DNA from: Trichosanthes cucumerina
Taxonomy: Eukaryota > Streptophyta > Magnoliopsida > Cucurbitales > Cucurbitaceae
Assembly (NCBI GenBank): GCA_036507285.1
Contig: CM071836.1
Location: 77,329,505 to 77,393,504 of the forward strand
Direction of reading: 5' to 3'
Length of the DNA: 64,000 bases
Below the pieces are notes generated by a model that saw only the letters and a list, made by a program, of their open reading frames with translations, was not told where the DNA came from and searched no databases. Position numbers and translations under genes: made by a program. Of this stretch, positions 10,951 through 21,592 are shown one piece after another (position 1 is the first letter of the stretch; the number at the start of each line of letters is the position of its first letter).

Positions 10951-11231
10951 GGCAGCTTCTGTTCTAGAACCTTTAGGGTGTCTTATTTTTGTCTCTAATA
11001 TTATCCTCCACTTTTGCGCTTATTGTCTCGGTAAATAATCCTTTGGTTGTTAATGATAGATATGTTTCCTTTATGCTCAAAGTTTAGTTTTATTGATATA
11101 ACGTCTCCCTTGCGCTTTTGTGCACTTGTTATAGATGCGTTCTTGAGTTCTTTTTGAGTTTCAGGTCACATGGAATATTTTGGTTGGTCCTAGTTACGCC
11201 ATTGTTCTGCCAAAATTGTCGGGGCATAACA
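10951..11231 (+). repeat. 5' LTR of the plus-strand gypsy element, last piece
   Basis: It matches 52882-53057 of the 3' LTR: the TAGAACCTTTAGGGTGTCTT word, the TTTGTTTCCTT-type word, and the ends GGGGCATAACA and GGGTATAACA. The 5' copy holds about 100 extra bases near 11008-11110. The LTR is taken to end at 11231 because similarity to the 3' copy stops there; the PBS starts about 55 bases on. Confidence 0.65.
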
Positions 11232-11286
11232 GGAGCGGTAGCTTCAGGACAAATATCTTGTATAACTAGCTTTAGGGGTGCCACAA

Positions 11287-11300
11287 TTGGTATCAGAGCC
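11287..11300 (+). other. Primer binding site, initiator tRNA-Met type
   Basis: TTGGTATCAGAGCC is the standard plant LTR-retrotransposon PBS complementary to the 3' end of tRNA-iMet. It lies just after the 5' LTR and before the gypsy gag. Confidence 0.85.
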
Positions 11301-11522
11301 CATATGTTTCTAGATTCTCTTGACTAACTTACGATGTAAGCTTTGATCTCTCCATAGCCAAGCGTAAACGAGCCGCCTCGTCACCACCAGGTTTGTTGTC
11401 GAAAAAAAATGTAGCACCAGGGATCATGTTATATGTTGATGTTGACTTTGAGTTAACCTTGTTGGATACTTGTCTTCATTTTGTAATTTGTGTTGTAACA
11501 CCAGGTTCTTCGTTGTTAAGGT

Positions 11523-12728
11523 ATGTCGCGTGGTAGAGGAGCTATTGGGTGTGGTCGTGGGGGTGCTCGGGCCACAACAGGACGTGGCAGAGGTGGGCGT
11601 AGAGGTTGGGGTTGGGGAAACCTCAGGCAAGGGTAGTCAGAGTGGGACCCTATGCTTGACAAGCAGTCAACGGTACAAAGGGCCCACGAGGTGGAGCCTT
11701 TAGTTGGTGAGGAAACTAAGGGGGCAAACAAGGTGGTCCAAGACACCTCGACAGGAGGAGTGGTACCTCCAGTTACATAGCTGTGAGTACACCACCAGTG
11801 TCGCCCGACATCATGATGTTGACAATGGATGCCTTACAGACGATCGTTCAGCTGCTCAGGACAAGGTAACCACGACCGGGAGGTAGAATATCTAAAATAT
11901 TTTAAGAAATATGACCTCATGTCCTTTGACCAATAGAACACGAACCCTACAATAGTCGAGGTGTGGTTGTCGTCCATGGAGTCCATCTTCCAGCGGATGC
12001 ATTTTCGGATGAGCATAATGTTCAGTGCGCGGTGTAGGCACTGAAGGGTCGAGCCATTCTTTGGTGGGAGTCCACCGAGCGATCCTTGAGTGTTGGTGAT
12101 CAGTTGATTTCCTTGTTACGGTTTAGGGAAACATTCTTTGACAAGTATTACCTTGTCATCGTGAAGTATAGGAAATATGCAGAGTTCGTTGAGCTGAAGT
12201 AGAAAGATCGAGCAATAGATGTGTACGAGAGACAATTTTCTCTACTTTCTCGTTTTGCTCCCAGTTTGGTGGACACAAAGGAGAAAAGGGTCAAACGTTG
12301 TGTTCAGGGATTGAGGGATGATTTGTATGGTGCAGTATCGGCGCACACTCCAACCACTTATATAGAAGCCTTGAGATTGGTCGGGTTGTTAGTACACTCA
12401 GCCACAGAGCAAATGAGGAGGCAGGTTAGAGTTCTTGGGGTGGTCTCAGAAATGAAAATTCGATCGGGTCTTTGCCAAGTTAAGTGGAGGAGTTGAACGA
12501 AAAAGGCAGGTTGGGCACCAACAAGGTGCAGTGCAGGGCAGACCTCCTCCATGTGGTAGCTGCGAGGGAGTTCATGTTGCAGGAGCATGTCCGACAACCT
12601 CTAAGGTTTGTTTTGATTGCGGGAAACCGAGGAATTTGTCTTTTGTGTGTCGAGGGAAGAGGACTTCTAGGTCTCGAGGTTACTCCAAATGTGGTATGGT
12701 CGGGCATGTGTTAGCTAATTGTCCCTAG
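11523..12728 (+). pseudogene. Gypsy gag (capsid/nucleocapsid), broken
   Basis: The ATG at 11523 opens a short Arg/Gly-rich N-terminus (MSRGRG...), as in gags of this lineage, which soon hits a stop. The retrotransposon gag core follows in other frames, about 12050-12440; the frame at 12221-12496 has the FAPSLVDTKEKRVKRCVQGL segment. A zinc-knuckle region lies at about 12550-12728 with CFDCGKPRN...C, where the usual His is Asn, and a second knuckle that has lost a Cys. At least three frameshifts or stops occur. Gag would form the particle and bind the RNA; this copy cannot. Confidence 0.75.
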
Positions 12729-12801
12729 AAATCAGATGGGCCAACAGTAACAGGGTAAGGCGTTTGCTTCAACGAGCAAGGTTGAAGAGGGCTCAGGCAC
12801 T

Positions 12802-13239
12802 TTGGTAACAGGTACTTTACCTTTTCTTTGCTATCAAGCCTTTGTCTTGTTTGACTCACGGTGTACGCATTCTTTTATTTCTGCGGAGTTTGTGGGCCAG
12901 GTTCAGTTAGAATTGGAACCTTTAGAGTATGATATGTTAGTGTCAACCCCGATTGGTGTGGAGTTGTTACCTAGGGAAACAGTTAGAGCCTGTCAGGTTG
13001 TGGTGTTAGACCATGTTCTAGATGTGACACCCATCGTGTTGGACATGAGTGATTTTGAAGTCATCTTGGACATCGATTGGTTGTCTGAAAACCATGCTAG
13101 CATCAACTGTTACAGTAAAGAGGTTGTGTTCAAGCTTCCGTTACAACCGAGCTTTAAGTTCAAGAGATTTAAGTCCAGGGTGGTGCCTAGGGTGATTTCA
13201 GCTTTGAAGGCACAACGGTTGATTGGCCAAGGAGCGTGA
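12802..13239 (+). pseudogene. Gypsy retropepsin (protease) segment, active site altered
   Basis: A 145-codon frame of the RVP_2 type. The active-site segment reads LFDSRCTHSFIS where the family has D-S-G-A/C, so the essential Gly is Arg. The later hydrophobic flap and the DFEVILDIDWLSENHASINC segment, where the family normally has LGMDWL, follow in order. Protease normally cuts the polyprotein; with DSR it should be inactive. The frame ends at a stop at 13237-13239, after which RT starts in another frame. Confidence 0.75.
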
Positions 13240-13279
13240 TCTCTTTTGGCTAGTGTGACAGACATGAGAGGTGTAACAT

Positions 13280-14092
13280 TTGAGATCTCTTCTGTGTCGA
13301 TGGTTAGTGAGCTTGAATGTGTTGCCCGAGGATTTATGTCAATTGCCTCCAGTTCGAGAGGTGGACTTTGGCATTGAGCTCGAATTAGGAATGATTCTTA
13401 TTTCGAATGTTTCGTACAGAATGGCACTTGTCGAATTAAGAGAACTAAAGTTGCAGATTCATGAACTCTTGAATAAGTCTTTTGTTCGCCTGAGCGTGTC
13501 ACCATGGGGCGCACCTGTTCTTTTTGTGAAGAAAAAAGATGGGTCTATGCGTGTATGCATAGACTATCAAAAGCTTAACAAGGTGACGATTAAAGACAAG
13601 TATCCGCTATCGAGGATCAATGACTTATTTGATCAGTTGCAGGGGGTCACGGTGTTCTCTAAAATTGACTTCCGTTTGGGGTATCATCAGTTGAGAGTCA
13701 AGGAAGAGGACATCCCCAAGACAACGTTCAGAACAATGTATGGGCATTACGAGTTCATGGTGATGCCATTTGGTTTGACGAATGCTCCAACTGTGTTTAT
13801 GGACCTGATGAACAGAGTGTTCAAGGACTTTCTGGATCCCTTCGTTATCGTATTCATCGATGACATCTTGGTGAATTCCAGGTACGATGAGGAGCATGAG
13901 GTTCACCTTCGAGCTGTATTGGAGACTTTGAGGGCAAATAAGTTATATGCCAAATTCTCTAAGTGTGAGCTTTGGCTTCAACAAGTGTCCTTTTTAGGGC
14001 ATGTGGTTTCGAGGGAAGGTGTTTCACTGGGCCCTTCGAAGATTAATGCGGTTACTAATTGGTCGCGTCATACTTCAGTTACTGAGGTATGA
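13280..14092 (+). pseudogene. Gypsy reverse transcriptase segment
   Basis: A 270-codon frame holding most of RT. Visible landmarks in order: SPWGAPVLFVKKKDGSMRVC with the following DYQKLNKVT, the FSKIDFRLGYHQ segment, YEFMVMPFGLTNAP, and the catalytic box as VFIDDIL (the F/YxDD box of this lineage). The connection segment with SFLGHVVS follows. The frame ends at TGA (14090-14092), where the family normally has Arg before SFLG; a single C-to-T change explains it. It would copy the element RNA into DNA. Confidence 0.85.
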
Positions 14093-15012
14093 AGTTTCTT
14101 GGATTTGACCGGTTATTATCGACGTTTTGTGCAGGACTTCTCTAAAATTGTGACGCCTTTAACTCAGTTGACTCAGAAAGATAATGTTTTTGTTTGGAGT
14201 GAAAGGTGTGAAGCGAGCTTCCAAAGGCTGAAACGAAGTTGGTCTCAACTCCGGTGCTCACTTTGTCGGATGGTACTGGAAATTTCGTGGTTTACAGTGA
14301 TGCGCCTAGAGGTCTGGATTGTGTTTTTATGCAGCGTTGAAAGGTGATTGTTTATGCATCTCGATAGTTGAAGTATTATGAGTGTATTTATCCAACGCAC
14401 GATTTGGAGTTGGCAGCAGTGGTCTTTGCTCTGAAGATCTGGAGACACTATTTGTATGGCGAGAAGATTAAGATATATACGGACAATAAAAGTCTCAAGT
14501 ACTTTTCACTAAAAAAGAGTTGAATATGAGACAACGATGCTGGTTGGAGTTTGTGAAGGGCTATGATGTGGAAATTCTATACCATTCAGGAAAAGCTAAT
14601 GTTGTGGTGGATGCTCTCGGCAGAAAAACAACTCATACCTCAACCTTGATCATGAAGCATACTCACTTGCAATCTGATATGGATCGTGTTGAGATAGCAG
14701 TGGCGGTAGGTGAGGTTTGCTCGATTGACACAGCTGACGGTGCAACCAACCTTGAGGCACCATGTTGTCGATGCCCAGCAGGGGAATCCTAGTCTTCAAG
14801 ACTACTTTCGTCATGTGGAGTCAACGCAGTCAAGCGAGTTTTCACTCTCCTCTGAGGGAGGACTTCTATTTGGAGAGCGATTATGTGTGCCTGAGGTTGT
14901 AGAGCTCGTGAAGGAGATTTTATTTGAGGCTCACGACTCTCCATTTTTTATGTATCCCGGTAGTACTAAGATGTACCAGGACTTGAAACAGTTCTATTGG
15001 TGGCGTGGTATG
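14093..15012 (+). pseudogene. Gypsy RNase H and integrase zinc-finger segment, cut by insertion
   Basis: GYYRRFVQDFSKIVTPLTQL at about 14108 starts the RT-RNase H linker. RNase H remnants follow at 14160-14620, including a TDNKSLKYFS-like piece near 14478 and the RCWLEFVKGYDVEILYHSGK segment at about 14532. The integrase H2C2 region (14780-15012) ends PGSTKMYQDLKQFYWWRGM; one zinc His (usually MHPG) is Tyr. Several frameshifts separate the pieces. The sequence is cut at 15012 by a copia LTR and resumes at 39907. Confidence 0.75.
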
Positions 15013-16522
15013 TGATGGGAATCAGATCCCCTTGAGTAGCGGAAACATGATTAAAATCGTAATTACTCATTTGTTTTGGTTTACTAGAAATACCAGTATA
15101 TTGGCTAAAAAATACAGAGACAAGCAATTAAATCTAATCTAATTAGAGCATGGATTCTAAGCATATAAACATGTTGTGTAATTCCTAAACTAAAAGTAAG
15201 AAATCATTTACCTTTGTAGTTTATCAATCCAGCAACCCTTGTTCCAATTGCACAGCAACAAGGAAAAACTATGTTATTTCTTCTCCAATGGGATAACACC
15301 ACGAGGAAAACCTTCTATCCTCTGAGTTCTTTTGATCAATCCTTAGTGTGAAGAATTTCAACAATTTGGAAGGAGGAAGGGAAATTGAGAGAGAGTTTAG
15401 AGAGCAATTCCACAAATTGCACAGAAAAATGATCAATCGATCATCTCCTCACTGATCCCCTCTCCCTGTTTATCTGTCGATAGGGAGAGGAAAAGGGGTA
15501 GTGGGAACGTGTCATCCTGAACGTTCCCATAATTAATTTAATAAATAAATTAAATAATTTTAAGTAATAATTGAATCATATTTAATTATAAATTAATATT
15601 AATTTTAATTAAATCACATTTAATCAAAATTAAATTAAATATCATATATTTAATTATGATTCAATCATATTTAATCAATATTCCTCTAACCTATAGTTTC
15701 AATGCACATCTCATGCACATTAAATTTTAACATATAGTTTTCAAATATGAATCACATTCACATTTAAATTAATATTTGAACTTTTTCAAATATTTAATTC
15801 TCTCATATAATTTAATATGAACCATATTCACATTAAATTTATAATATAAAGTTCTAAAACTTTATATTATAACGTATCTATATTTATTCCCTAATGAATT
15901 TGAACATTTCAAATTCAAACGATCTTAGAACCCTCTACGAGCTAGATGGTGGACCTAATGGACCTACAGATCAGAAGCTCCAACGATACGAGATTATTCG
16001 TTAATCTCATTAACCTCCTAATCAACATTCGTTAACTGCGGGAACACTCTACTAAAGTCCCGCGCTGCACTATTCTCACTGCAGACATATTTCTGTGTCC
16101 ACGGATATTGACAAATAACAACAAGTCAATCCTTCACGAATGTTCGTAACACCATCTGGGTCAAATTATCGTTTTATCCTTGGGTTACATCTTGTACCTT
16201 AAGTACCAGTGTTCCTCTAATGAACAATTTGTCTTTGGTCCTACCAACAAACAGAAGTCACTCTCGGGCAAATGAGAGGGTCAGACCCTTTGTTCAAGTC
16301 TCAGAGACACCACTTAAATGAACATTCATCTAGTTACCCTAGTAGGCGGGAAGAAGTGAATTCCATCTTGCTAAGTTAAGTCCCCAGCCGCTCACTCGGT
16401 CTTGTTTCCAAGAAGGTAGGCATATTGAGTCGGCGAATCTGGCCACTCTCACCCATACTAGTCAAAGGACAATCCCTTGCAAACAGGAGTTCGTAACTTG
16501 CTCAGGATTGAGATCAAGTTGC

Positions 16523-17542
16523 TGTTGGGATTTATGCCCTAAACTTGTGTAATTTTGATCAAATTAAATAAAGAGTTATTTGTTTTGATAAAATTATATT
16601 CTTGCTTTATAAATCCAATAAACTAAGCTCCAAGGTTATAATTTATCTTGAACATCAGTGTAGTTGACACTATTTGGATTGTGTTTAGGAATATAACCTA
16701 AATGGTTTATGGTATAAGAATAAGGTTGGAAACCTCATTCTGGTAACACCATGGATGCGACCCACTTTGTAATTAGTACAAATGAGGTAATCCAACTCAT
16801 TCATGTGGTTGACATGCGAGTAGGGGCATCATGTATGAAGAGTTCATACAAGATCGGACTGCAAATTATTAGTCTAACTAGTGTAACACCGTTAACAAGA
16901 TAAGACTGATAATTTATAGATAGTCATTAGTGACTCGACCTGAATCCTGAGTAAGTTAAGAACTCCTGCTTATAGGGGTTTGTCCTTAGACTAGTATGGG
17001 TGAGAGTGGCTGTAGTCGACTCAATAAGCCTACCTTCTCGGGGGACAGAACCTCGTGAGGTAGTGGGGGACTTAACTATATAAGATGGAATTCACTCATT
17101 CCTACAATCGAGGAATTAGATAGGTTGTTCCTCAAGAATCGACTCTGTGTCTTGAACAACGGGCCCCGCCTCTATAAGGGTATGAGTTCATGGTAGGACC
17201 TTAGACTTGATGTTCATTAGAGCATCGGTGGTGCTTAAGGAACAAAGAGGTAATCACAGGGGTAAAACGGTAATTTGACCCAGCTGTGATTACGAACAAC
17301 TTGTGAAGGGTCGACTCATGGGTAATGATTATACTGGTGGACACAATATAATCTACAGTGAGGAGGCAACTACAAGTCTATAGTGGAGTGACTTCTAGTT
17401 AATGAATATTGATTAACTGGATCAAAGAGTTTGATCAGTTAACCTCACATTATTGAAGCTCATGAACTGTAGGTCCATTAGGTCCCTCAGGAGCTGACGC
17501 GCGATTCATAATTGCTTCCGCTGCGGGATTCGATTCCCTTCA
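16523..17542 (+). repeat. 5' LTR of copia element 1, promoter region deleted
   Basis: TGTTGGGATTT...GATTCCCTTCA, 1020 bp. The left 970 bases match the 3' LTR closely. At about 17495 (after TTAGGTCCCTC) the sequence jumps to GACGCGCGATTC, skipping roughly 540 bases that in the 3' LTR hold the TATA box and presumed transcription start. Without that part this LTR should not drive transcription of the element. Confidence 0.85.
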
Positions 17543-17543
17543 A

Positions 17544-17557
17544 TTGGTACCAGAGCC
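17544..17557 (+). other. Primer binding site of copia element 1
   Basis: TTGGTACCAGAGCC directly after the LTR is the initiator tRNA-Met PBS with one change (TACC for TATC) from the version next to the gypsy LTR. Confidence 0.8.
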
Positions 17558-19572
17558 CAATTGTGTTCTTAATTTTTGTTCTGGATTTATCAAGAACGAG
17601 GTGAGGTTTACTGTTTTTCTTGAAATGAATGAACGGTTTGCGAATTAGACGTTTTCAATTTTGACACTTAGATTTATAATTTTTCATTGAATCATTCAAT
17701 GTAAGGGCATGGTGTTTTGGGCAATTTTAATTGTAAATCGAGTCTGTAAGTCCGTGTCGATCGAGGCAAGGTGGTTGCTGAGAAGATCGGAGCAAAAACG
17801 AGCAAGAAATTGATCATGGGGTTGTTGTTCTGTGAATGATGTTGCAACGCTGTTCTATAGCGTTGCAACGCCACGACAACAGGCGCGCGGCTAGGAAGAC
17901 GACAGCGTTGCAACGCTGAGGCGTTGTGTAACGCAGGAGCTGAGGCGCGCTTCAACGAAGCAAGCGGACAACATGCGGCGTTGCTGTAACGCCGCCCATC
18001 GCGTTGCAATGCCGAAGCGTTTTAACAAGTCATCTAACGGGCGAAAAATATTTTTTTATTATATATTAAATATAAAAACGTTTTATATTTTATTTATATT
18101 TAATTTATTTAATCTTAATTAATATAATTAGATTATATTAATTAAAATTGAATTTATTGTGCCAAAATTAGTCTAATTTTTCTATTTAAATTATGCAATT
18201 GTTGTGTAATTATTACCATGCATAATGTATGCTTTTAATTAAGAAATCTCACCTTAGGTTAAGCATTTCCATGCATGATTTATAATATAAAGAGTTATAT
18301 TATATAGTTTGCATGATTAATTAATATAAGGTGTTATATTATGGACAAGATTGACATGCATTATATTTCATGAGATGATTATGTTATGTATATCTTATTA
18401 TTCATGAGATGAATGATCAAGCACTATAACATAGTATGCATGTCACCTAAGGTTAATTATTAGTTTTAAAATGTTTAGAACTTGGAAATAATAGACCTTA
18501 GGTTATCTAGTTCTAATTAGATTAGAATTAGGAACCAAGTAATTTATAAACAATGATTAAAAGAGGAACTCTGTCTAAGGATAGTTCTGTCTAGGCTGGG
18601 GTATTTAAGATGACGGAAACGGAACACCCCTACCAGGGAACTGACCTGGAAGTGAAATTTAATCAGAGAGTTTATAAATTATAGTAGCGTCACCAGGTTT
18701 ATTAAGAGGTTAATAAACTAGAAATCCTAGGCTTAATATAAAGAGTTATATTAGCAAACTTAGGATAAAATCAATATAAAAGTTATATTGATTATCAATA
18801 TGAGAGTTATATTGATAAGTTTAGGTAAAACCATTAGCCGAATTTTAGCCTAAGTAAGATTTCTATAGATTTAAAGTATCCTGTGGGAGGAAAAGTGTAT
18901 ATGATACATATTTTTCCACCTACGTATCTCCGGGAAGTTCACACCGTGAGACTCATACTTGGCCTCGTGGCGCAAACGGGAGCGTCCCCCTTCGGATGGT
19001 GTTTGTGTGAGTCAATATCAAGGCGAATGGAGAGGGTACTTATAGTGAGTGGGAGTAGGTTTAGTGAAAACAAAACCTATGGTCTCTTCAGTCGGTTTAC
19101 ACCGTAAGATCACTATAGTCAGCCTGCTAGTTTGGCCTGGACCAGACAACCCCTTCGGAGGGCTTGATCATAGGGGATCGAACACAGTAGACACTCGAAA
19201 GGGATAAAGATTTCCTTAGTGTGTTTTTCAATCTAGTCCTCCATTCAGCGGATTTTATTAGATGGGGACTCTGGGATCTAAAGACAGAGGATTACACTCA
19301 CGAGGTACATAAGTTGTTTATGTATCCTGACCGAATAATGGTAACTAAAGCCTATAGGAATTATTCTGGCATTAGGTTTTGGTCAAGATTGTCTTGATCC
19401 AGAGGAGGAGTGTTTTTTATTACTCTTCGGTGTCATACATTCTAAACCTTTGGAGTATCATTGCAAATTATAAATGACCTACGAATCATTTGATAATTAG
19501 CTAAAACATGATTGGATTAGACAATTATAGCAAGAAACTCATACAAGTTTTGTTTGTAAATTTTCAGCAAAA
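17558..19572 (+). other. Long untranslated leader of copia element 1
   Basis: Two kilobases separate the PBS from the gag ATG. The leader holds a GC-rich palindrome cluster (17841-18020), a very A+T-rich part (18040-18420) and a part with stable-looking hairpins, such as CCCTTCGGAGGG near 19152. The AACTCTGTCTAAGG... and GGGAACTGACCTGG words at 18565-18650 recur in the other two copia leaders (32740-32810 and 48900-48980, inverted). Short open frames exist, for example 18883-19107, but nothing suggests they are translated. Confidence 0.6.
17841..18020. repeat. GC-rich palindrome cluster in the copia leader
   Basis: GCGTTGCAACGC, a perfect palindrome, occurs within AGCGTTGCAACGCT at 17904-17917 and again, as AGCGTTGCAACGCC, near 17859-17872. 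Variants such as GTTGCAACGC (17841), GGCGTTGCTGTAACGCCGCC (about 17978) and GCGTTGCAATGCC follow. Clusters of the same words lie in the leaders of the other two copia elements. The surrounding DNA is A+T-rich, which makes the cluster stand out. Confidence 0.8.
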
Positions 19573-20391
19573 ATGTCTAGCTCTATAATTTCCTTATTGG
19601 GTGCAGAAAAGTTAACCGGAGAAAATATGATGACGTGGAAAAACAAACTCAACACTATATTGGTAATGGACGATCTTAAGTTTGTGCTAACCGGGGAGTG
19701 TCCTCAGGTGCCAGGCTCGAATGCGTCACGAAATATTCGTGATGCATATGATCAATGGATCAAGGCCAATGATAAGGCCAAGGTCTACATGCTGGCAAGT
19801 ATGTCTGACATATTAGCTAAGAAGCATGGGGGCATGATGATCGCTAAGGAAATCATGGATTCAGTGCAAGGTATGTTTGGACAACAGGCCACACAGGCCC
19901 GGCATAATGCCCTAAAGTACATATTCAACTCGAGGATGCCAGAGATGATACACTTTAACATCGCGGAGTCGAATGGTGCTTCCATCGATGAATCGAGCCA
20001 GGTCAGCTTTATTCTGGAAACCCTTCCAGATAGTTTTCTACAGTTTAGAAGTAATGTTGTTATGAACAAGCTTACTTTTAATCTTACCTCCCTCCTGAAT
20101 GAACTCCAGACCTTTCAATTTTTGATGAAAATTCAGGGATCGAAAGGTGAGGCAAATGTTGCCAATAGGAGTTATCATAGAGGTACGACCTCTGGAACAA
20201 AAACAGTGGCTTCATCTTCTTCTAACCTTAAAGGGAAGAAGAAGAACATGAAGAGGGTTGGTAAAGGGAAACGAGCTGACAAAACTGTCGCTCAGAATGG
20301 CAAGAAAGTCAAAGAAGTTGCAGACAAAGGAAAGTGTTTCCACTGCAACGAAGACAACAGTGGAAACGGAACTGTCCGAAGTACATTGTAG
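19573..20391 (+). pseudogene. Copia element 1 gag (UBN2 type), frameshifted in the zinc knuckle
   Basis: The ATG at 19573 starts MSSSIISLLGAEKLTGENMM, the usual start of this gag family. The UBN2 core follows to about residue 190, then a Lys-rich stretch. Relative to the copy at 47197-47994 about 20 residues are missing after FNSRM (about 19935). The zinc knuckle begins CFHCNED and then loses its frame; the rest is read at 20334-20519 in another frame. The start is clear because the copy is preceded by the leader and no upstream in-frame ATG is needed. Gag would package the element RNA. Confidence 0.85.
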
Positions 20392-20601
20392 AAAAGAAGA
20401 AGGAAGGTAAATATGATTTACTTTCCTTAAAAGTTTGTTTAGTGGACAATGATAAAACTACTTGGATACTTGATTCAGGTGCCACTAATCATGTTTGCTT
20501 TTCTTTTTCAGGGAATTGATTCCTAGCAGTAACTACAGAAAGGAGAGATAACGCTCCGGGTTGGAAATGGAGAAGTCGTCTGAGCTGTAGCAGTAGGCAC
20601 G
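20392..20601 (+). pseudogene. Copia element 1 protease segment
   Basis: In the frame of 20334-20519 the knuckle tail WKRNCPKY is followed by WILDSGATNHVC, an intact D-S-G-A retropepsin active site near 20464-20499. A stop at 20517-20519 and a frameshift follow. Protease is fused between gag and integrase in copia polyproteins and processes them. Confidence 0.75.
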
Positions 20602-21592
20602 ATGAAGCTTTATTTTGGCAAGAAATATATGTTGTTAGACAATATATTAGTGATACCAGGGTTTACTAGAAACCTTATTTCAATTTCTTGCCTTATAGAA
20701 CAATGTATTTATGTTTCTTTCTCTATGAATAAAGTGTTTATTTTGAAGAAAGGTGTGGAAATATGTTCAGCTTCATTAGAAAATGGGTTGTATGTTTTAA
20801 GGCCTAATTCAGTCAAAATGGTTTTGAACACTCAATTATTTAAAGCTACAAACAAACAAACTAAGAAACGTAAAATTTCTCCTAAAGAAAATTCTCATCT
20901 TTGGCATCTTAGATTGGGTCACATTAATCTCAATAGGATTGAGAGAGTGGTAAAGAATGGACTTCTAAATGAGTTAGAAGAAAATACTTTACCTGTATGT
21001 GAATCCTGCCTAGAAAGCAAAATGACTAAAAGACCTTTTAGTGGAAAAGGTTATAGAGCCAAAGAACCTCTTGAGCTTATACATTCAGACTTTTGTGGTC
21101 CGATGAATGTTAAAGCCAGAGGAGGTTATGAATATGTCATCTCTTTTATAGATGATCATTCCAGATTTGGGCATATTTACCTAATGCACCACAAGTCTGA
21201 AGCACTTGAAAAGTTCAAGGAATTCAAGACTTAAGTTGAAAATCAATTAGGAAAAAATATTAAAACACTTCGATCGGATCGAGATGGAGAGTACATGGAT
21301 TTAAAATTCTAAAACTATATGATAGAACATGAAATTACATCTCAACTCTCATCTCCCGGTACACCACAACAAAACGGTGTATCGGAAATGAGAAATAGAA
21401 CCTTGTTGGACATGGTTCGATCAATGATGTTATGCTCATCTCCCTAGTTCCTTTTGGGGTTACGCAGTGGAGACTGCAGTATACATTTTGAATAGTGTGC
21501 CCTCAAAAAGTGTTTCTAAAACACCATATGAACTCTGGAAATGACGTAAAGGTAGTTTATGTCATTTCAGAATTTGGGGTTGTCCAGCACAC
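20602..21592 (+). pseudogene. Copia element 1 integrase segment
   Basis: The 210-codon frame starting at 20602 holds the GAG-pre-integrase zinc region (HLWHLRLGHINLNRIE...CESC) and the start of the integrase core with its first catalytic Asp in HSDFCGPM. A G-to-T change makes a stop at about 21232, after which SDRDGEYMDLKF and SPGTPQQNGVSE, with the catalytic Glu, continue in pieces, again frameshifted near 21430. It would join the cDNA to the host chromosome. Confidence 0.8.
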
